From an uncultured Bacteroidales bacterium (lineage in GTDB: Bacteria; Bacteroidota; Bacteroidia; Bacteroidales; FEN-979): DNA of 64,000 nt. Within the stretch, counting starts at the first letter, position 1. Each line of letters starts with the position of its first letter. The position numbers and the translations under genes are program-made. Shown here piece by piece: positions 38,033 to 48,600 of this stretch. The notes beneath the pieces are model-generated. The model did no database searches. It was not told the origin of the DNA and was given only the letters and a program-made list of their open reading frames with translations. Where the stretch lies: NCBI GenBank assembly GCA_903903985.1, contig CAIVAT010000090.1, positions 1-64,000 of the forward strand, given 5' to 3'.

Positions 38033-39190
38033 TTACCGGTTCCAGTAGTGGCCAAATACGAAATAATAGGCGAATTGACCCTTGCTTGCAGCAATATCGA
38101 ATCCCATCCGTAGTTTAAAGAGCCGGGCCAGCAGGTAGCGGAATCCTGCGCCACCTGCCCAGTGCCAGCTATCGTCGCTCATGAACTTCGAATCACTCCA
38201 GGTCCTGCCGGTCCCGATAAAACCAACCACGCTCCAGCGCGGGGTTACGTCAACACGCTGTTCGGTTTCAAACAACAGTGTTTGCTGTCCCTGGTATCTC
38301 GCCATTGGAATACCCCTCATGTCGAGGTATGGATAATAGTAAAAAGGAACCTCATTGAAGATCGCCTGGCCGACGGCCCGGAATCCACACACCCAGGGTT
38401 TCCAGGGTTGAATGAACATATTTGCGTTTACGACCACCTGGTCAAAATCAAAATCACTTGCAGTCCATTGACGTCCAAATGTATAGGTTGTTTTAAATCG
38501 CAGCCCTTTATCGGGTGTGAACATGGAATTACGGTAATCCAGTTCCAGGTATACTCCGAAATTTCCAAGGTTTTTATTAAAATCAGGCGGGTTGAAAATC
38601 GTATCGAAATCCCTCCTGAAAATCGTATCGGAAGGTTTTTTAAATTCGTACTTTACGATCATCCGGGTAAATTGGTACCGCAATCCTGCGAAAATCTTAT
38701 TTTTGAACAGGTTTTCACTGACATCCAGTAACGCCACGATCGGCTGAAGATTAAATTGTTCTTTCAGCTGGTTTCCCCTGGAGGTTTGGCGGTAAAAATC
38801 CATATTGGCATCCGCATAACCGGCACCGATGGTATACCTCATCCCGATCGACGGGAGGGTCCCCTGCCGGAGGGCCCCAAAACCCCAGGTATTGTTCAGC
38901 GTGTACATGCCGGCAATTGCTGTGACATCAGGGAATCGATAACGGTCTTCGGACTTGCCTTTCTTCTGGGGACTGATAAAAACAGCCGCAAGGGCAACGC
39001 CAAAATTGCCAAGAGCCGGTTCTGTAATAATGGTGGGCCAGGGGACAAAACCATGCATGTTGATGATGTAATCGCTCATGTCAAACTTTTTATCCAGTGT
39101 ATCTTTGAGCGATATTTTTTGCTTCTGGGCTTGCAGGGAAGTGATCATCAATCCGGTTGCAATAAAGAGGAAGAGGATTTTTTTTATCAT
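38033..39190 (-). CDS. Outer-membrane beta-barrel protein (BamA/surface-antigen D15-like)
   Basis: The 385-residue protein has a signal peptide (1-21) and alternating amphipathic strands rich in aromatic and Gly residues. The pattern LELDYRNSMFTPDKGLRFKT and LDMRGIPMARYQGQQTLLFE, then TPRWSVVGFIGTGRTW, is that of the C-terminal barrel in D15/Omp85-like proteins, including the final aromatic end GHYWNR. No POTRA domains precede it, so it is a stand-alone barrel. It could be a transporter or assembly barrel; its substrate is unknown. Confidence 0.8.
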   Translation of the reverse strand: MIKKILFLFIATGLMITSLQAQKQKISLKDTLDKKFDMSDYIINMHGFVPWPTIITEPALGNFGVALAAVFISPQKKGKSEDRYRFPDVTAIAGMYTLNNTWGFGALRQGTLPSIGMRYTIGAGYADANMDFYRQTSRGNQLKEQFNLQPIVALLDVSENLFKNKIFAGLRYQFTRMIVKYEFKKPSDTIFRRDFDTIFNPPDFNKNLGNFGVYLELDYRNSMFTPDKGLRFKTTYTFGRQWTASDFDFDQVVVNANMFIQPWKPWVCGFRAVGQAIFNEVPFYYYPYLDMRGIPMARYQGQQTLLFETEQRVDVTPRWSVVGFIGTGRTWSDSKFMSDDSWHWAGGAGFRYLLARLFKLRMGFDIAASKGQFAYYFVFGHYWNR

Positions 39191-39304
39191 GTTGCTTTTT
39201 CTTTCAGGGAATAGTAATGACAGATAAAAAGTTGTTAAATTTATTAATTAATCCGAAAGGATGATCCCCCGGATAAGAAAAAACTCAGCGGCAAAACAAA
39301 TGTC

Positions 39305-39952
39305 ATGATAAGAATTAAAATATGTTGCATAAGTTCGATCACAGAGGCCCGAACTGCAATTGCATTTGGTGCCGATGCCATCGGCCTTGTTGGCAGAATG
39401 CCATCGGGACAGGGAGTGATTACCGACGAGCTGATTTGTTCGATTGCCAAAACGGTACCGCCTCCTGTCGCCACATTCCTCCTGACCAGCGAAACTTCCA
39501 GTGGCGCAATTGCAGCACATCACCGGAAAGTAAATACCAGTACGATCCAGATGGTGGATGAACTGAAACAGGGCTCATTCCCTGAAATCAGGGAGAAACT
39601 GCCCAATGTGAAACTCGTGCAGGTCATCCATGTCCTTGATGAACGCTCCATAGCGGAAGCCATTGAAATTTCTGAAAAGGTCGATGCATTGTTGCTGGAC
39701 AGCGGGAACCCATACCTGGCCGTGAAGGAACTGGGGGGTACCGGCCGGACCCACGATTGGGCGATCAGCCGGAAGATTGTGGAACAAAGCAGGGTGCCGG
39801 TCTTTCTTGCCGGCGGGTTAAATGCTGATAATGTCAGGGATGCCATCGCGGCTGTTCAGCCCTTTGGAGTTGATGTGTGCAGCGGTGTAAGGACAGATGG
39901 CAAACTGGATGAAAGAAAGCTATATGGGTTTTTTAAGGCAGTTTGGGGGTGA
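39305..39952 (+). CDS. trpF: Phosphoribosylanthranilate isomerase-like protein (TrpF family)
   Basis: The 215-residue (beta/alpha)8 protein keeps the TrpF layout: KICCISSITEARTAIAFGAD at the start (usually KICG), VQVIHVLDE in the middle, LLLDSG, GGTGRTHDW and FLAGGLNADNV, then FGVDVCSGVRTDGKLDE for the phosphate-binding end. The general base Cys of KxCG is present as the first C of KICC; the general acid Asp is in LLLDSG. TrpF converts N-(5-phosphoribosyl)anthranilate to CdRP in tryptophan synthesis. No other trp gene is nearby, and a related activity is possible. Confidence 0.85.
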   Translation: MIRIKICCISSITEARTAIAFGADAIGLVGRMPSGQGVITDELICSIAKTVPPPVATFLLTSETSSGAIAAHHRKVNTSTIQMVDELKQGSFPEIREKLPNVKLVQVIHVLDERSIAEAIEISEKVDALLLDSGNPYLAVKELGGTGRTHDWAISRKIVEQSRVPVFLAGGLNADNVRDAIAAVQPFGVDVCSGVRTDGKLDERKLYGFFKAVWG

Positions 39953-40063
39953 TTGTGCGAAAACAGGTTTATCAGGAAAAGCAATTCATGATGACAATTT
40001 TCCTGTATTAGAGCGAATCTGAGAAATTCATGGAAACAGATCTGTACATATCATTTACTTTCT

Positions 40064-40216
40064 TCAGTTTATGAAGAACTGCAACGCAATCTGTTTTAAA
40101 GAGAAACAACGGACTTCAACGACATAGTTCTTCTGAAACAAAGAAAATTCAGGCATCGGAGGGTGTTTCAGGATCAGCATAAACAGGATGCCAATCGTGG
40201 AAAGTTTCTTTTTCAT
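40064..40216 (-). CDS. Possible 50-residue protein coupled to DUF2007 gene
   Basis: Its ATG overlaps the stop codon of the DUF2007 gene as ATGA, which suggests translational coupling. The product starts MKKKLSTIGILFMLILKHPP, a short membrane or signal-like helix, followed by ~30 polar residues. There is no known family. The overlap could be chance. Confidence 0.35.
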   Translation of the reverse strand: MKKKLSTIGILFMLILKHPPMPEFSLFQKNYVVEVRCFSLKQIALQFFIN

Positions 40217-40470
40217 TGCTCCCCTTGCCTTATGTTTTTATTGAATTCATCAACAATTGCTTCTGCCTGTTTATAATCCGAACTTGAAACAATCACTTTC
40301 ACCGCACCGGCTCCTCCACCTGCCGTATACCATGGCGCCATCGTGCCGGTAAATTCATCTTTTAAGAAGGCTTCAATTTCGGCATCTTCCAAAAGGCTTT
40401 TCAACATTCCGGCTTCCCAGATTGTGCCGGAAAAGATTTCAACAGGCTCAATTTCATGATATGGTTTCAT
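40213..40470 (-). CDS. DUF2007 domain protein
   Basis: The 85-residue protein is one DUF2007 (putative signal transducing) unit: VEIFSGTIWEAGMLKSLLED, AEIEAFLKDE, then VKVIVSSSDYKQAEAIVDEF. The fold is PII-like/ferredoxin-like. It is the middle gene of a possible minus-strand operon, 35 bp after the HD hydrolase and overlapping a small frame. Function is unknown. Confidence 0.85.
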   Translation of the reverse strand: MKPYHEIEPVEIFSGTIWEAGMLKSLLEDAEIEAFLKDEFTGTMAPWYTAGGGAGAVKVIVSSSDYKQAEAIVDEFNKNIRQGEQ

Positions 40471-40505
40471 GATTCAAAATGGTTTATGCTTTTTTTCGAC
40501 GGACT

Positions 40506-41174
40506 TTAATTGCCATCCCATTCCCGGAAGAACTGTTCCAGATACTGTTCCAGGAACCGGTGTCGCTGTTCAGCCATCCTGCGCCCGGTTTTCGTGTTCA
40601 TCCGGTCTTTCAGAAGCAGCAACTTCTCATAGAAATGATTGATGGTAGGCGCCTTGCTGTGCTGATACTGTTCGACCGTCATGCCCGCGACAGGTTTGAC
40701 GGCAGGATCATACATCTCCCGGCCTTTATATCCGCCATAATTGAATGCACGGGCAATACCAATGGCCCCGATTGCATCCAGCCGGTCAGCATCCTGAACG
40801 ACCGCCAATTCCAAGGAGAAAAATCCGGGAGAAAAATTTCCACCCTTGAAGGAGATGTTTTTCATGATCTTTACAACATGATCACCCACTGCTACATCAA
40901 CCCGGAGACCCTGCAGGAACTTCCGGGCTTTAAGTACGCCAACCGATTCATCCCCGTCGTGGAATTTATGATCAGCGATATCGTGCAGCAAAGCCCCCAG
41001 TTCAACAATGAACAGGTTAACAGGTTCTTCCCGGGCGATGCGCCTGGCATTTTTCCATACCCGCTCGATGTGAAACCAATCATGCCCCCCTTCTGCATGA
41101 AGCAGTTCGGCTTTTACAAACGCAGCAGTCTTGCTGATGATTTCTTTGTCAGACATGTTTACCCTTTCCGTCAT
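40506..41174 (-). CDS. HD-domain phosphohydrolase (YedJ-like)
   Basis: The 222-residue protein has the HD-domain ligands: His in GGHDWFHIERVW, the HD pair in LGALLHDIADHKFHDGDE, and Asp in VVQDADRLDAIGAIGIARAF. This matches the uncharacterised YedJ-like HD phosphohydrolases with likely nucleotide or phosphomonoester activity. It is cytosolic. An alternative start is the ATG at codon 7. It leads a putative operon with DUF2007. Confidence 0.9.
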   Translation of the reverse strand: MTERVNMSDKEIISKTAAFVKAELLHAEGGHDWFHIERVWKNARRIAREEPVNLFIVELGALLHDIADHKFHDGDESVGVLKARKFLQGLRVDVAVGDHVVKIMKNISFKGGNFSPGFFSLELAVVQDADRLDAIGAIGIARAFNYGGYKGREMYDPAVKPVAGMTVEQYQHSKAPTINHFYEKLLLLKDRMNTKTGRRMAEQRHRFLEQYLEQFFREWDGN

Positions 41175-41342
41175 TGTAAAATTACAACATTAATCCAACG
41201 CCCGGGAATGGTCAGTTAATTATTGTAGAGGGCTGTTCAATAACACATTGAAATCCATTTTGTCGAAGAATGTCGTTATATTTGTCAAATCAGCAAATAA
41301 AATTCGCTTTTACGACCCGCAAAGATTCAGAATCATACAACC

Positions 41343-42050
41343 ATGAAGGCATCCATGAAAACATTCCACAGCGACCTGTCCAATATTGAGTTCCCGGTTT
41401 CTGAACGAGTTTCAGGCAAAACGGTAAGACAATCCATTTTAGCTTTGATCCAGAAGGACAACCCGCAATTCACGGCAGATAAATTTTTATCCATCGGGGA
41501 ACTGAACAATTACCGGGAACAGTACATCGAAAGCTTTCTTAAGAAACAGATCGGAAGCCTCTCCGACCTGGATCAAACCGTCATCGATTCATTGAAAGAT
41601 AAGACCACGATCACCGACAAGTTGGACGGAGAGGATTTCAAAGCCATGACGACGGGCCAGAGAATTGCCGACAACGTGGCCAGCTTTGGAGGGAGCTGGA
41701 CCTTCATTATTTCTTTCGCCGTATTCCTTTTTTGCTGGATTTGCGTCAATATCTACTGGCTTGGCAACAGGGGCTTTGATCCGTATCCGTTTATCCTGCT
41801 GAACCTGATCCTGTCGAGTCTTGCAGCCATCCAGGCCCCGGTGATCATGATGAGCCAGAACCGCCAGGAAGAAAAAGACAGGGAGAGAGGTAAAAAAGAT
41901 TACATGATCAACCTTAAATCGGAGCTTGAAATCAGGATGCTGCATGAAAAAATTGATCACCTCATCATCAATGAGCAGCAGGAGGTACTGGAGATCCACA
42001 AGGTGCAGATCGAGATGATGAATGATATTCTAAAGCGGCTTGAAAAATAA
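41343..42050 (+). CDS. DUF1003 membrane protein
   Basis: The 235-residue protein has a soluble N-terminal part (LSNIEFPVSERVSGKTVRQS), then the DUF1003 core: RIADNVASFGGSWTFIISFA, two helices, NRGFDPYPFILLNLILSSLA, AIQAPVIMMSQNRQ and a long charged C-terminal coiled coil (EIRMLHEKIDHLIINEQQEV). The second ATG (41355) is an alternative start. A TATATTTG-like box lies about 60 bp upstream. The family is widespread and uncharacterised. Confidence 0.9.
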   Translation: MKASMKTFHSDLSNIEFPVSERVSGKTVRQSILALIQKDNPQFTADKFLSIGELNNYREQYIESFLKKQIGSLSDLDQTVIDSLKDKTTITDKLDGEDFKAMTTGQRIADNVASFGGSWTFIISFAVFLFCWICVNIYWLGNRGFDPYPFILLNLILSSLAAIQAPVIMMSQNRQEEKDRERGKKDYMINLKSELEIRMLHEKIDHLIINEQQEVLEIHKVQIEMMNDILKRLEK

Positions 42051-42125
42051 TGATTGAATCCAAAGCGATTTTTCAAATAACCCGGATGGTGTGATTTAAA
42101 ATGGTACCGCAGACATCCTTCTTCA

Positions 42126-42405
42126 ATGACCGATAACCAGAAATTCACCTTCAATGCCATCATTCAGCAAAACAACGGGATGGATGCTGCCTTTATTGAA
42201 TTCCCGTTTGATGTTCATGAAAAATTCGGGACCAGGGGCCAGGGAAGTCGTACTGCCCGACGAGGTTTCCGCGCTCCTGGAATAAAACCCGCCGGCCAAA
42301 GAATTTTAAGGAAGCCTGTCGTACTCAAATATGAAAGAGTTTGCCGGATGGATCGGGTCGGCAAAGAAAGCAGAGACCCGGAAACAAAGAACGGCATTGC
42401 TGTAA
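42126..42405 (+). pseudogene. Broken DUF1905 / YdeI-type gene
   Basis: Frame 1 encodes a DUF1905 start (QKFTFNAIIQQNNGMDAAFI, then EFPFDVHEKFG). From 42244 another frame encodes the C-terminal YdeI/bacteriocin-protection part: EVVLPDEVSALLE-stop-NPPAKEF-stop-GSLSYSNMKEFAGWIGSAKK, then AETRKQRTALL-stop. The middle of the protein is lost, there is a frameshift, and two TAA codons interrupt an otherwise readable domain. The gene is dead but recent enough to align by eye. Confidence 0.75.
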
Positions 42406-42527
42406 CGATAAAAATAATACTTTCCAGAGAAAAGGCCGGTTCAAAAGGCACGTTGGGCATCTTCATGGATTCATTACCTTTGAATCATGATACCGGTATC
42501 CTATTTGCAATATTCTGACCCGTCGGC

Positions 42528-44501
42528 ATGAAAAAGTTAATACTGATTTCTTTTTGTCTCATTTTATTTCAGGCGGGCCGGGCGATTCCCTTTCACAGGG
42601 GCGTCAACCTGACCGGCTGGTTCCAGGCAGATAATGCACGGAAAATTCAATTCCGGAAATTCGGGAAGAAAGATTTCACCGATATAAAAAAACTGGGGTG
42701 TGATGTGGTGCGATTGCCAGTAAACCTTCATGGCATGACTTCGGGCTCACCGGATTACACGTTGGATCCGCTTTTTGTTTCAATGCTCGATTCAGCGGTG
42801 AGCTGGGCCGAAGAGTTGAAATTGTATCTTATCATCGACAATCATTCGTTCGATCCGGCGGTGAATACCAGTCCCGATGTGGTTCAGATCCTTACCAAAG
42901 TCTGGCCGCAGCTGGCACAACACTATGAGCCGCGTTCGAATTATATCATATACGAGGTGCTGAACGAACCCCATGGGATATCCAATCAACTGTGGGGCAG
43001 CATCCAGCAACAAACGATTAACTCCATCCGGTCAAAGGACACCAGGCACACCATCATCGTAGGGCCATCAGGGTATAACAGTTACAATGACCTGGCACAG
43101 ATGCCGGTTTATTCCGACGCCAACCTCATTTACACGTTCCATTTTTATGATCCGTTCCTTTTCACACACCAGGGTGCCACCTGGGTGAGTCCCTCGATGG
43201 AGCCATTGGCCGGGGTGCCATTTCCTTACGACCTTGCATCGATGCCAGCCTGCCCTCCGTCGCTCCTGGGAACATGGATAGAAAGCAGTCTTCATAATTA
43301 TTCAGCCGATGGAACAGTCGGAAAAGTCAAGTCGTTGATCGATATTGCCGTCCTTTTTAAAAACACCCGTCATGTTGACGTTTTTTGTGGTGAATTTGGT
43401 GTTTATATACCCAACAGTGATACTGCCGACCGGGCAAATTGGTACGCCATTGTAAGAGAATACCTGGAGGAGAAAGATATTCCATGGACCACCTGGGATT
43501 ACAAGGGAGGATTTGGGCTTTTTAAGAAAGGTTCCGATGAGTTATTTGAATCAGATCTTAACGTTCCGTTGCTTACAGCGTTGAATTTTACGGTACCCGA
43601 ACAACATCCTTATGTACTTCACCCTGATACTGTGGGGTTCAGAATATATGATGATTATGTGGCGCAGGGAATCAATGAAGCCAGTTACACTTCGTCGACC
43701 CTTGACTATTATTCGACTTTGCTGCCCAACAATGACAATTTTTGCCTCTATTGGACCGGCGGGCCTCAATACAGCGCCATCGTCCTCGATTTTGTACCGG
43801 ATAAAGACCTTTCACGGCTTGTTTCGTCCGGTTATGCCCTGGATATGATTGTCCGTGGAAATGGTTCAGGAATGAAAATGGATATCCGTTTTATCGACAC
43901 AAAAACCAATGATCCGAATGACCATCCATGGCGTAGGAGGATAACGCTTTCAGACGCGATGCCCGGCTGGGATAAAAGATGGCATCACCTTCATGTTCCG
44001 TTAAAGGATTTTGCTGAGCATGGTTCATGGGACAACAATACATGGTACGAGCCTGAGGGAAAATTTGACTGGTCGGCCATCGACCGGTTTGAAATAGTTG
44101 CTGAATATGGTTCATTTGACAATAAGGAGGTGTGGTTCGACAACGTGATCATCACCAATCAGGACACTGCCACCGTGCTTCAGCCGGGACCGATCGGAAT
44201 TAAAGAACCTGTGGCCAACGACGACCACCCTTCCCTTGCCCCGAGGCCAAACCCGATGAATGTCTCCACAACCATTTCATTCAACCTGCAGGAAAGCGGG
44301 CCTGTTCGGCTTTCGGTCTATACCGCCATGGGGATCAGGGTCATCGACCTGGTTGACGGATTTTTTGCAAAAGGAGCACACACTGCAGCATGGGATGGGA
44401 GAGATGACCACGGAAACATGCTTCCTGACGGCATCTATATCTGCCGGCTCACCTGCAATAAAAAAATGGAATATTGCAAATTGATTCGTGCCGGTCGGTA
44501 A
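42528..44501 (+). CDS. Secreted glycoside hydrolase family 5 enzyme with C-terminal sorting-like module
   Basis: The 657-residue protein has a signal peptide at 1-19. The GH5 barrel spans about 20-340: RGVNLTGWF, VVRLPVNLHG, the acid/base glutamate in YEVLNEPHG (~145), YTFHFYDPF, the nucleophile glutamate in FCGEFGVY (~287) and WTTWDYKGGFGLF. Residues about 370-555 form a beta-sandwich, carbohydrate-binding-like domain. The C-terminus (LAPRPNPMNVSTTISFNLQE ... DGIYICRLTCN) is a FlgD/T9SS-type module. It is likely an endo-glucanase or mannanase acting outside. A secreted nuclease gene follows after 27 bp. Confidence 0.92.
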   Translation: MKKLILISFCLILFQAGRAIPFHRGVNLTGWFQADNARKIQFRKFGKKDFTDIKKLGCDVVRLPVNLHGMTSGSPDYTLDPLFVSMLDSAVSWAEELKLYLIIDNHSFDPAVNTSPDVVQILTKVWPQLAQHYEPRSNYIIYEVLNEPHGISNQLWGSIQQQTINSIRSKDTRHTIIVGPSGYNSYNDLAQMPVYSDANLIYTFHFYDPFLFTHQGATWVSPSMEPLAGVPFPYDLASMPACPPSLLGTWIESSLHNYSADGTVGKVKSLIDIAVLFKNTRHVDVFCGEFGVYIPNSDTADRANWYAIVREYLEEKDIPWTTWDYKGGFGLFKKGSDELFESDLNVPLLTALNFTVPEQHPYVLHPDTVGFRIYDDYVAQGINEASYTSSTLDYYSTLLPNNDNFCLYWTGGPQYSAIVLDFVPDKDLSRLVSSGYALDMIVRGNGSGMKMDIRFIDTKTNDPNDHPWRRRITLSDAMPGWDKRWHHLHVPLKDFAEHGSWDNNTWYEPEGKFDWSAIDRFEIVAEYGSFDNKEVWFDNVIITNQDTATVLQPGPIGIKEPVANDDHPSLAPRPNPMNVSTTISFNLQESGPVRLSVYTAMGIRVIDLVDGFFAKGAHTAAWDGRDDHGNMLPDGIYICRLTCNKKMEYCKLIRAGR

Positions 44502-44528
44502 TTTTCTTTACATCATAAAACTATCCAT

Positions 44529-45356
44529 ATGTTCAGGAGTTTGACATTCTGGTTTATCTTCTCATTGCTGATTTCAATGCCCGGCTTAGCTGTTGCCCAA
44601 GGGGAAGCCACTACAGGAATTCACCTCCGTTTAATACCGGGTCTTGAACTTCCAAAAACCAATCCCCGCGACGAGGTCATAAAACATACAGGCTATACCC
44701 TGTCGTTCAACAAAACCTACCGTGTTGCCAATTGGGTTGCTTATGAACTTACCGCAGCTAAGACCATCCCGGTGGTTAAACGCAACAATCGTTTCATCCC
44801 CGACCCCATGCTTACATCCTGTACCATCACAAACGATGATTACAAAGGCACAGGTTACGACAAAGGCCATCTTGCTCCTGCGGCCGATATGTGCTATTCA
44901 GATCAGACAATGGTTGAATCCTTTTACCTTTCCAACATGGCACCCCAGCTTCCGGGGTTCAACCGTGGCATATGGAAAAACCTGGAAGAACAGGTACGCC
45001 GATGGGCGATCGGGGGAAAAGTCGTTTATGTGGTTACGGGGACAGTTCTTGCTAAAGGACTTTCCACCATAGGCAACGACCGGATAACCGTTCCGGGATA
45101 CTTCTACAAAGTAATCCTCGACTATAACGAGCCGGAGATCAAAGGCATCGGGTTCATTATGCCCAACGAGGGATCGCAGGAACCGTTGCAACACTTTGCC
45201 GTTACCATCGACAGCGTTGAAAAATTAACAGGTACAGATTTTTTTTATCAACTACCGGAAGAACACGAAAAACTCATAGAAAGCACAATCAATCTTGGCA
45301 AATGGAATTGGACGACATTAAAAACGCATTCATCAGGCCCGGGGAGTTCAAAGTAA
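44529..45356 (+). CDS. Exported DNA/RNA non-specific endonuclease (NUC1 family)
   Basis: The 275-residue protein has a signal peptide at 1-23 (ending AVAQ). The beta-beta-alpha-metal motif is DKGHLAPAAD (catalytic His ~114; the usual D-R-G-H is D-K-G-H), followed by FYLSNMAPQLPGFNRGIWKN with the metal-binding Asn. The family cuts single- and double-stranded DNA and RNA with Mg2+. The protein is probably periplasmic or secreted for nucleic-acid scavenging and is co-transcribed with the GH5 gene. Confidence 0.92.
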   Translation: MFRSLTFWFIFSLLISMPGLAVAQGEATTGIHLRLIPGLELPKTNPRDEVIKHTGYTLSFNKTYRVANWVAYELTAAKTIPVVKRNNRFIPDPMLTSCTITNDDYKGTGYDKGHLAPAADMCYSDQTMVESFYLSNMAPQLPGFNRGIWKNLEEQVRRWAIGGKVVYVVTGTVLAKGLSTIGNDRITVPGYFYKVILDYNEPEIKGIGFIMPNEGSQEPLQHFAVTIDSVEKLTGTDFFYQLPEEHEKLIESTINLGKWNWTTLKTHSSGPGSSK

Positions 45357-45412
45357 GCAGAACCTGGTGACGGGGATGTCGATAAGGACCAGGCTGGCCG
45401 TTAACTGCCATT

Positions 45413-45444
45413 GAAGAACCTCTCGGCTTGCTGCGAGGTTCTTC
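45413..45444. repeat. Palindrome downstream of the nuclease gene
   Basis: GAAGAACCTC and GAGGTTCTTC are exact inverted arms around 12 bp containing GGCTTGC. No T-run follows. The arms resemble the GAAGAACATCGTGGC part of REP-like copy C. Confidence 0.6.
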
Positions 45445-45638
45445 GATCCCGTAGGAATTTATATTTTGCTCATAGCCCCGCCTCAAGCCGGTATCGTGTA
45501 TCAAGGTTCCAATGGCCTGATCCTGGATTTATGTTAAACGCACAGCAGAGAAGAATTCCTGGCAAGGCTATTTTGCCCCGGCCGATAGAACAACCAACTT
45601 AATTGCGTAACTTTACATAACTTTTTTTAAGTTTTAAT

Positions 45639-48600
45639 TTGAGACAAGGTTGCTTTTTAATAATCATATTCGTGTTGTTTCCCTGGATTGTTTCAGGGCA
45701 GACGAATACTGATTTCTGGTTCGCTGCCCCGGAAGCTTCCGTCGAACATGGCGATAGCCCGATCTATTTAAGGGTCACCTCCTTCAGCGAGGCGGCCACG
45801 GTCACTATTTCGGAGCCTGCCAACACCGCTAATTTTCCAACGCAGGTCCTCTACATTCCCGCAAATCAAACCCGTACCCTGAACCTGACTACCTGGAAGG
45901 ACCAGGTAGAATGCAAACCGGCCAATGCGATATTGAATTTTGGGTTATACCTTCATTCTACGGTTCCCATCACTGCCTATTACGAGGTAACGAATATACA
46001 CAACGCTGAGATTTTTACCCTGAAGGGCAACAATGCCATGGGAACTTCCTTCTTTATTCCTTCGCAGAGTTCAATGTACAATCATTCTCCGTTGGTCCCG
46101 CAGGCGTACAACTCTTTTGACATCGTTGCGACAGAGTACAATACAACAGTCACAATTACGCCGAGAAGGACCATCGTAGGGCATGCCGCCGGGGTTGCCT
46201 TTACCGTAAACCTCAACAGGGGCCAGGTATACAGTGCCCAGGCCACCGGCCTGCTGGGTATCGATCACCTGCAGGGATCTACCGTAACATCCAACAAGCC
46301 GGTATCCATTACGGTGAAGGATGATTCGGACCAATATCCCAACCAGGTGTGTTATGATCTTACCGGCGATCAGATTGTGCCTGTAAACATCATCGGCCAG
46401 GAATATATAGTCGTGAGGGGATTTACCAACAACACGATGAACGACTGGGCCTATGTTACGGCCACAGCCAATGCCACCAATGTAAGTGTGAACGGGACCG
46501 TACAGGCCATTCTGAATGCAGGAGAAACATACAAATACTCCCTGCAGAACTTTGATTTATCGTCCTTTATTTCGACTACTCATCCTGTTTATGTCTGGCA
46601 TGTTACAGGATACGGTTGCGAGGCGGGTTCTGCCATTTTGCCACCCATGAACTGCACGGGTTCAACCCAGGTTGCATTCACACGAACCACCCAGTATTCA
46701 TTTGAACTCATCCTTCTTGCCAAAGCAGGAGCCCAGGGATCGTTTACCCTGGATGGCAACCCTACCCTTGTGACCGCGGCGATGTTCTCCTCGGTTATCG
46801 GGAATCCTGCATTTGTCTATGCCAGGATCGAATTTCCAGTGGACCTGCTCCCGGTTGGTTTCCATATTCTGAAAAACTCCCAGGATATTTTTCACATGGG
46901 GGTCATACACACCTATGATCAGGGACAATCGGGGTGTTCCTATGGTTATTTTTCCGACTTTGCAAGCCTGAACCTGGGTCCCGATAAATCAATTTGCCCG
47001 GGCACGTTTACCACCCTCGATGCCGGGCCAAACCGTCAGAGCTATGAATGGTATTACAATGGAAGTCCGTTTTCTACAGGTGTTCAAACGATCACTGTTA
47101 ACAATCCGGGCCAGTATATTGTGATTGTGAATGATCATGGATGTTTTTTATCCGATACGGTTCAGCTTGACAATTACCCCGCTCCGGTTCCTGTCATCAG
47201 CGGAATAACAAGTTTCTGCCAGGGATTCTCTCAGCTTTTGACTGTCACGGGAACATTTTCCTCGTATCTCTGGACTACCGGAGAAAATACGCAAACCATC
47301 ACGGTCAGCGGCAGCGGCACTTATGGGGTGACCGTGACCGACATGAATGGATGCCAGGGAAGTACGTTTGCAAATGTTATCGTATTTCCGCTTCCTTTGG
47401 TTACCCTTACCCTGCCGGCAGTTTCCTGCACCAATGTCGCTCCCTTTGCCCTTACCGGGGGTTCCCCGGCAGGAGGTGTTTATTCAGGGCCGGGAGTTAA
47501 CTCCATCACCGGCTTTTTCGATCCCGGAACCGGAACCGGGACTTATTTAATATCCTACACCTACACCGATGCCAATGGTTGTAACAATAAAGCTGACCAA
47601 CTACTTACCGTAAGCCCGCCACCTGTTGTTCAGCTGTTGGCCCAGTCGGTCTGTATCTCTGTTCCGCCATTCCCATTGACCGGCGGAACACCTCCGGGAG
47701 GCGTTTATTCAGGCACCGGGGTTAATTCCTCAACCGGCTATTTCGACCCCTCTTCGGGGGCAGGGCCGCACAACATCACGTATACCTATACCGACGCAAA
47801 CGGATGTACCGGCACAGCGGTCAACATTCTTACGGTTAACCCCCTTCCCCTGGTGCAACTCTCCCCCCAGCCTCCTGTTTGTGTTTCTGCTCCTCCATTT
47901 CAATTAACGGGCGGAACTCCCCCGGGAGGCACCTATTCCGGCTTCGGAGTAAACTCTTCCACCGGGTTTTTCAGCCCTTCTTCGGGTGTGGGGCCACATA
48001 CCATTACGTACATGGTCACCAATACCTTTGGTTGTTTCAACTCGACTTTCCAGATTCTGATCGTCAACCCCCTGCCTTTGGTAGTGCTGTCGGCCCAATC
48101 CAGCGCCTGTGCCAATGCGCCTCCTTTCCTGCTGACCGGCGGAACACCGGCAGGAGGCATCTATTCCGGGCCCGGTGTCAATTCACTGACCGGCTTTTTC
48201 GACCCGGCATCGGGAACAGGGACACATACCATTACCTATACTTACACCGATGGCTCAGGGTGTACCAATTCCGATTCAAAACCATTGCTGGTCAACAGCG
48301 CACCAGTGGTTCAACTTTCAAATTTAGCGCCTGTTTGCATCACCGTTGCACCCTTTGCCCTGAGCGGGGGGAGCCCGGCCCCCGGAACATATTCCGGTCC
48401 CGGAGTAAATACTGCCACGGGTTTTTTCAACCCCCAGGTAGCCGGTCCGGGAGATCATGTGATCGTTTATGCATTTACTTCAACCTCCGGTTGTACGAAC
48501 ACTGCCTCCAAAACACTCCACGTTATTCCCCTTCCATTGCCTTCCGGAACGCTTAACGGGCCGGATACGGTTTGTCAGGGCACACAGAATATCTCTTATA

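Noticed and set aside
47879-48556. Plus-strand 225-residue frame inside the giant IgGFc-binding gene
   Set aside because: It is a frame-shifted reading of the repeat region, caused by the GC-rich periodic repeats.
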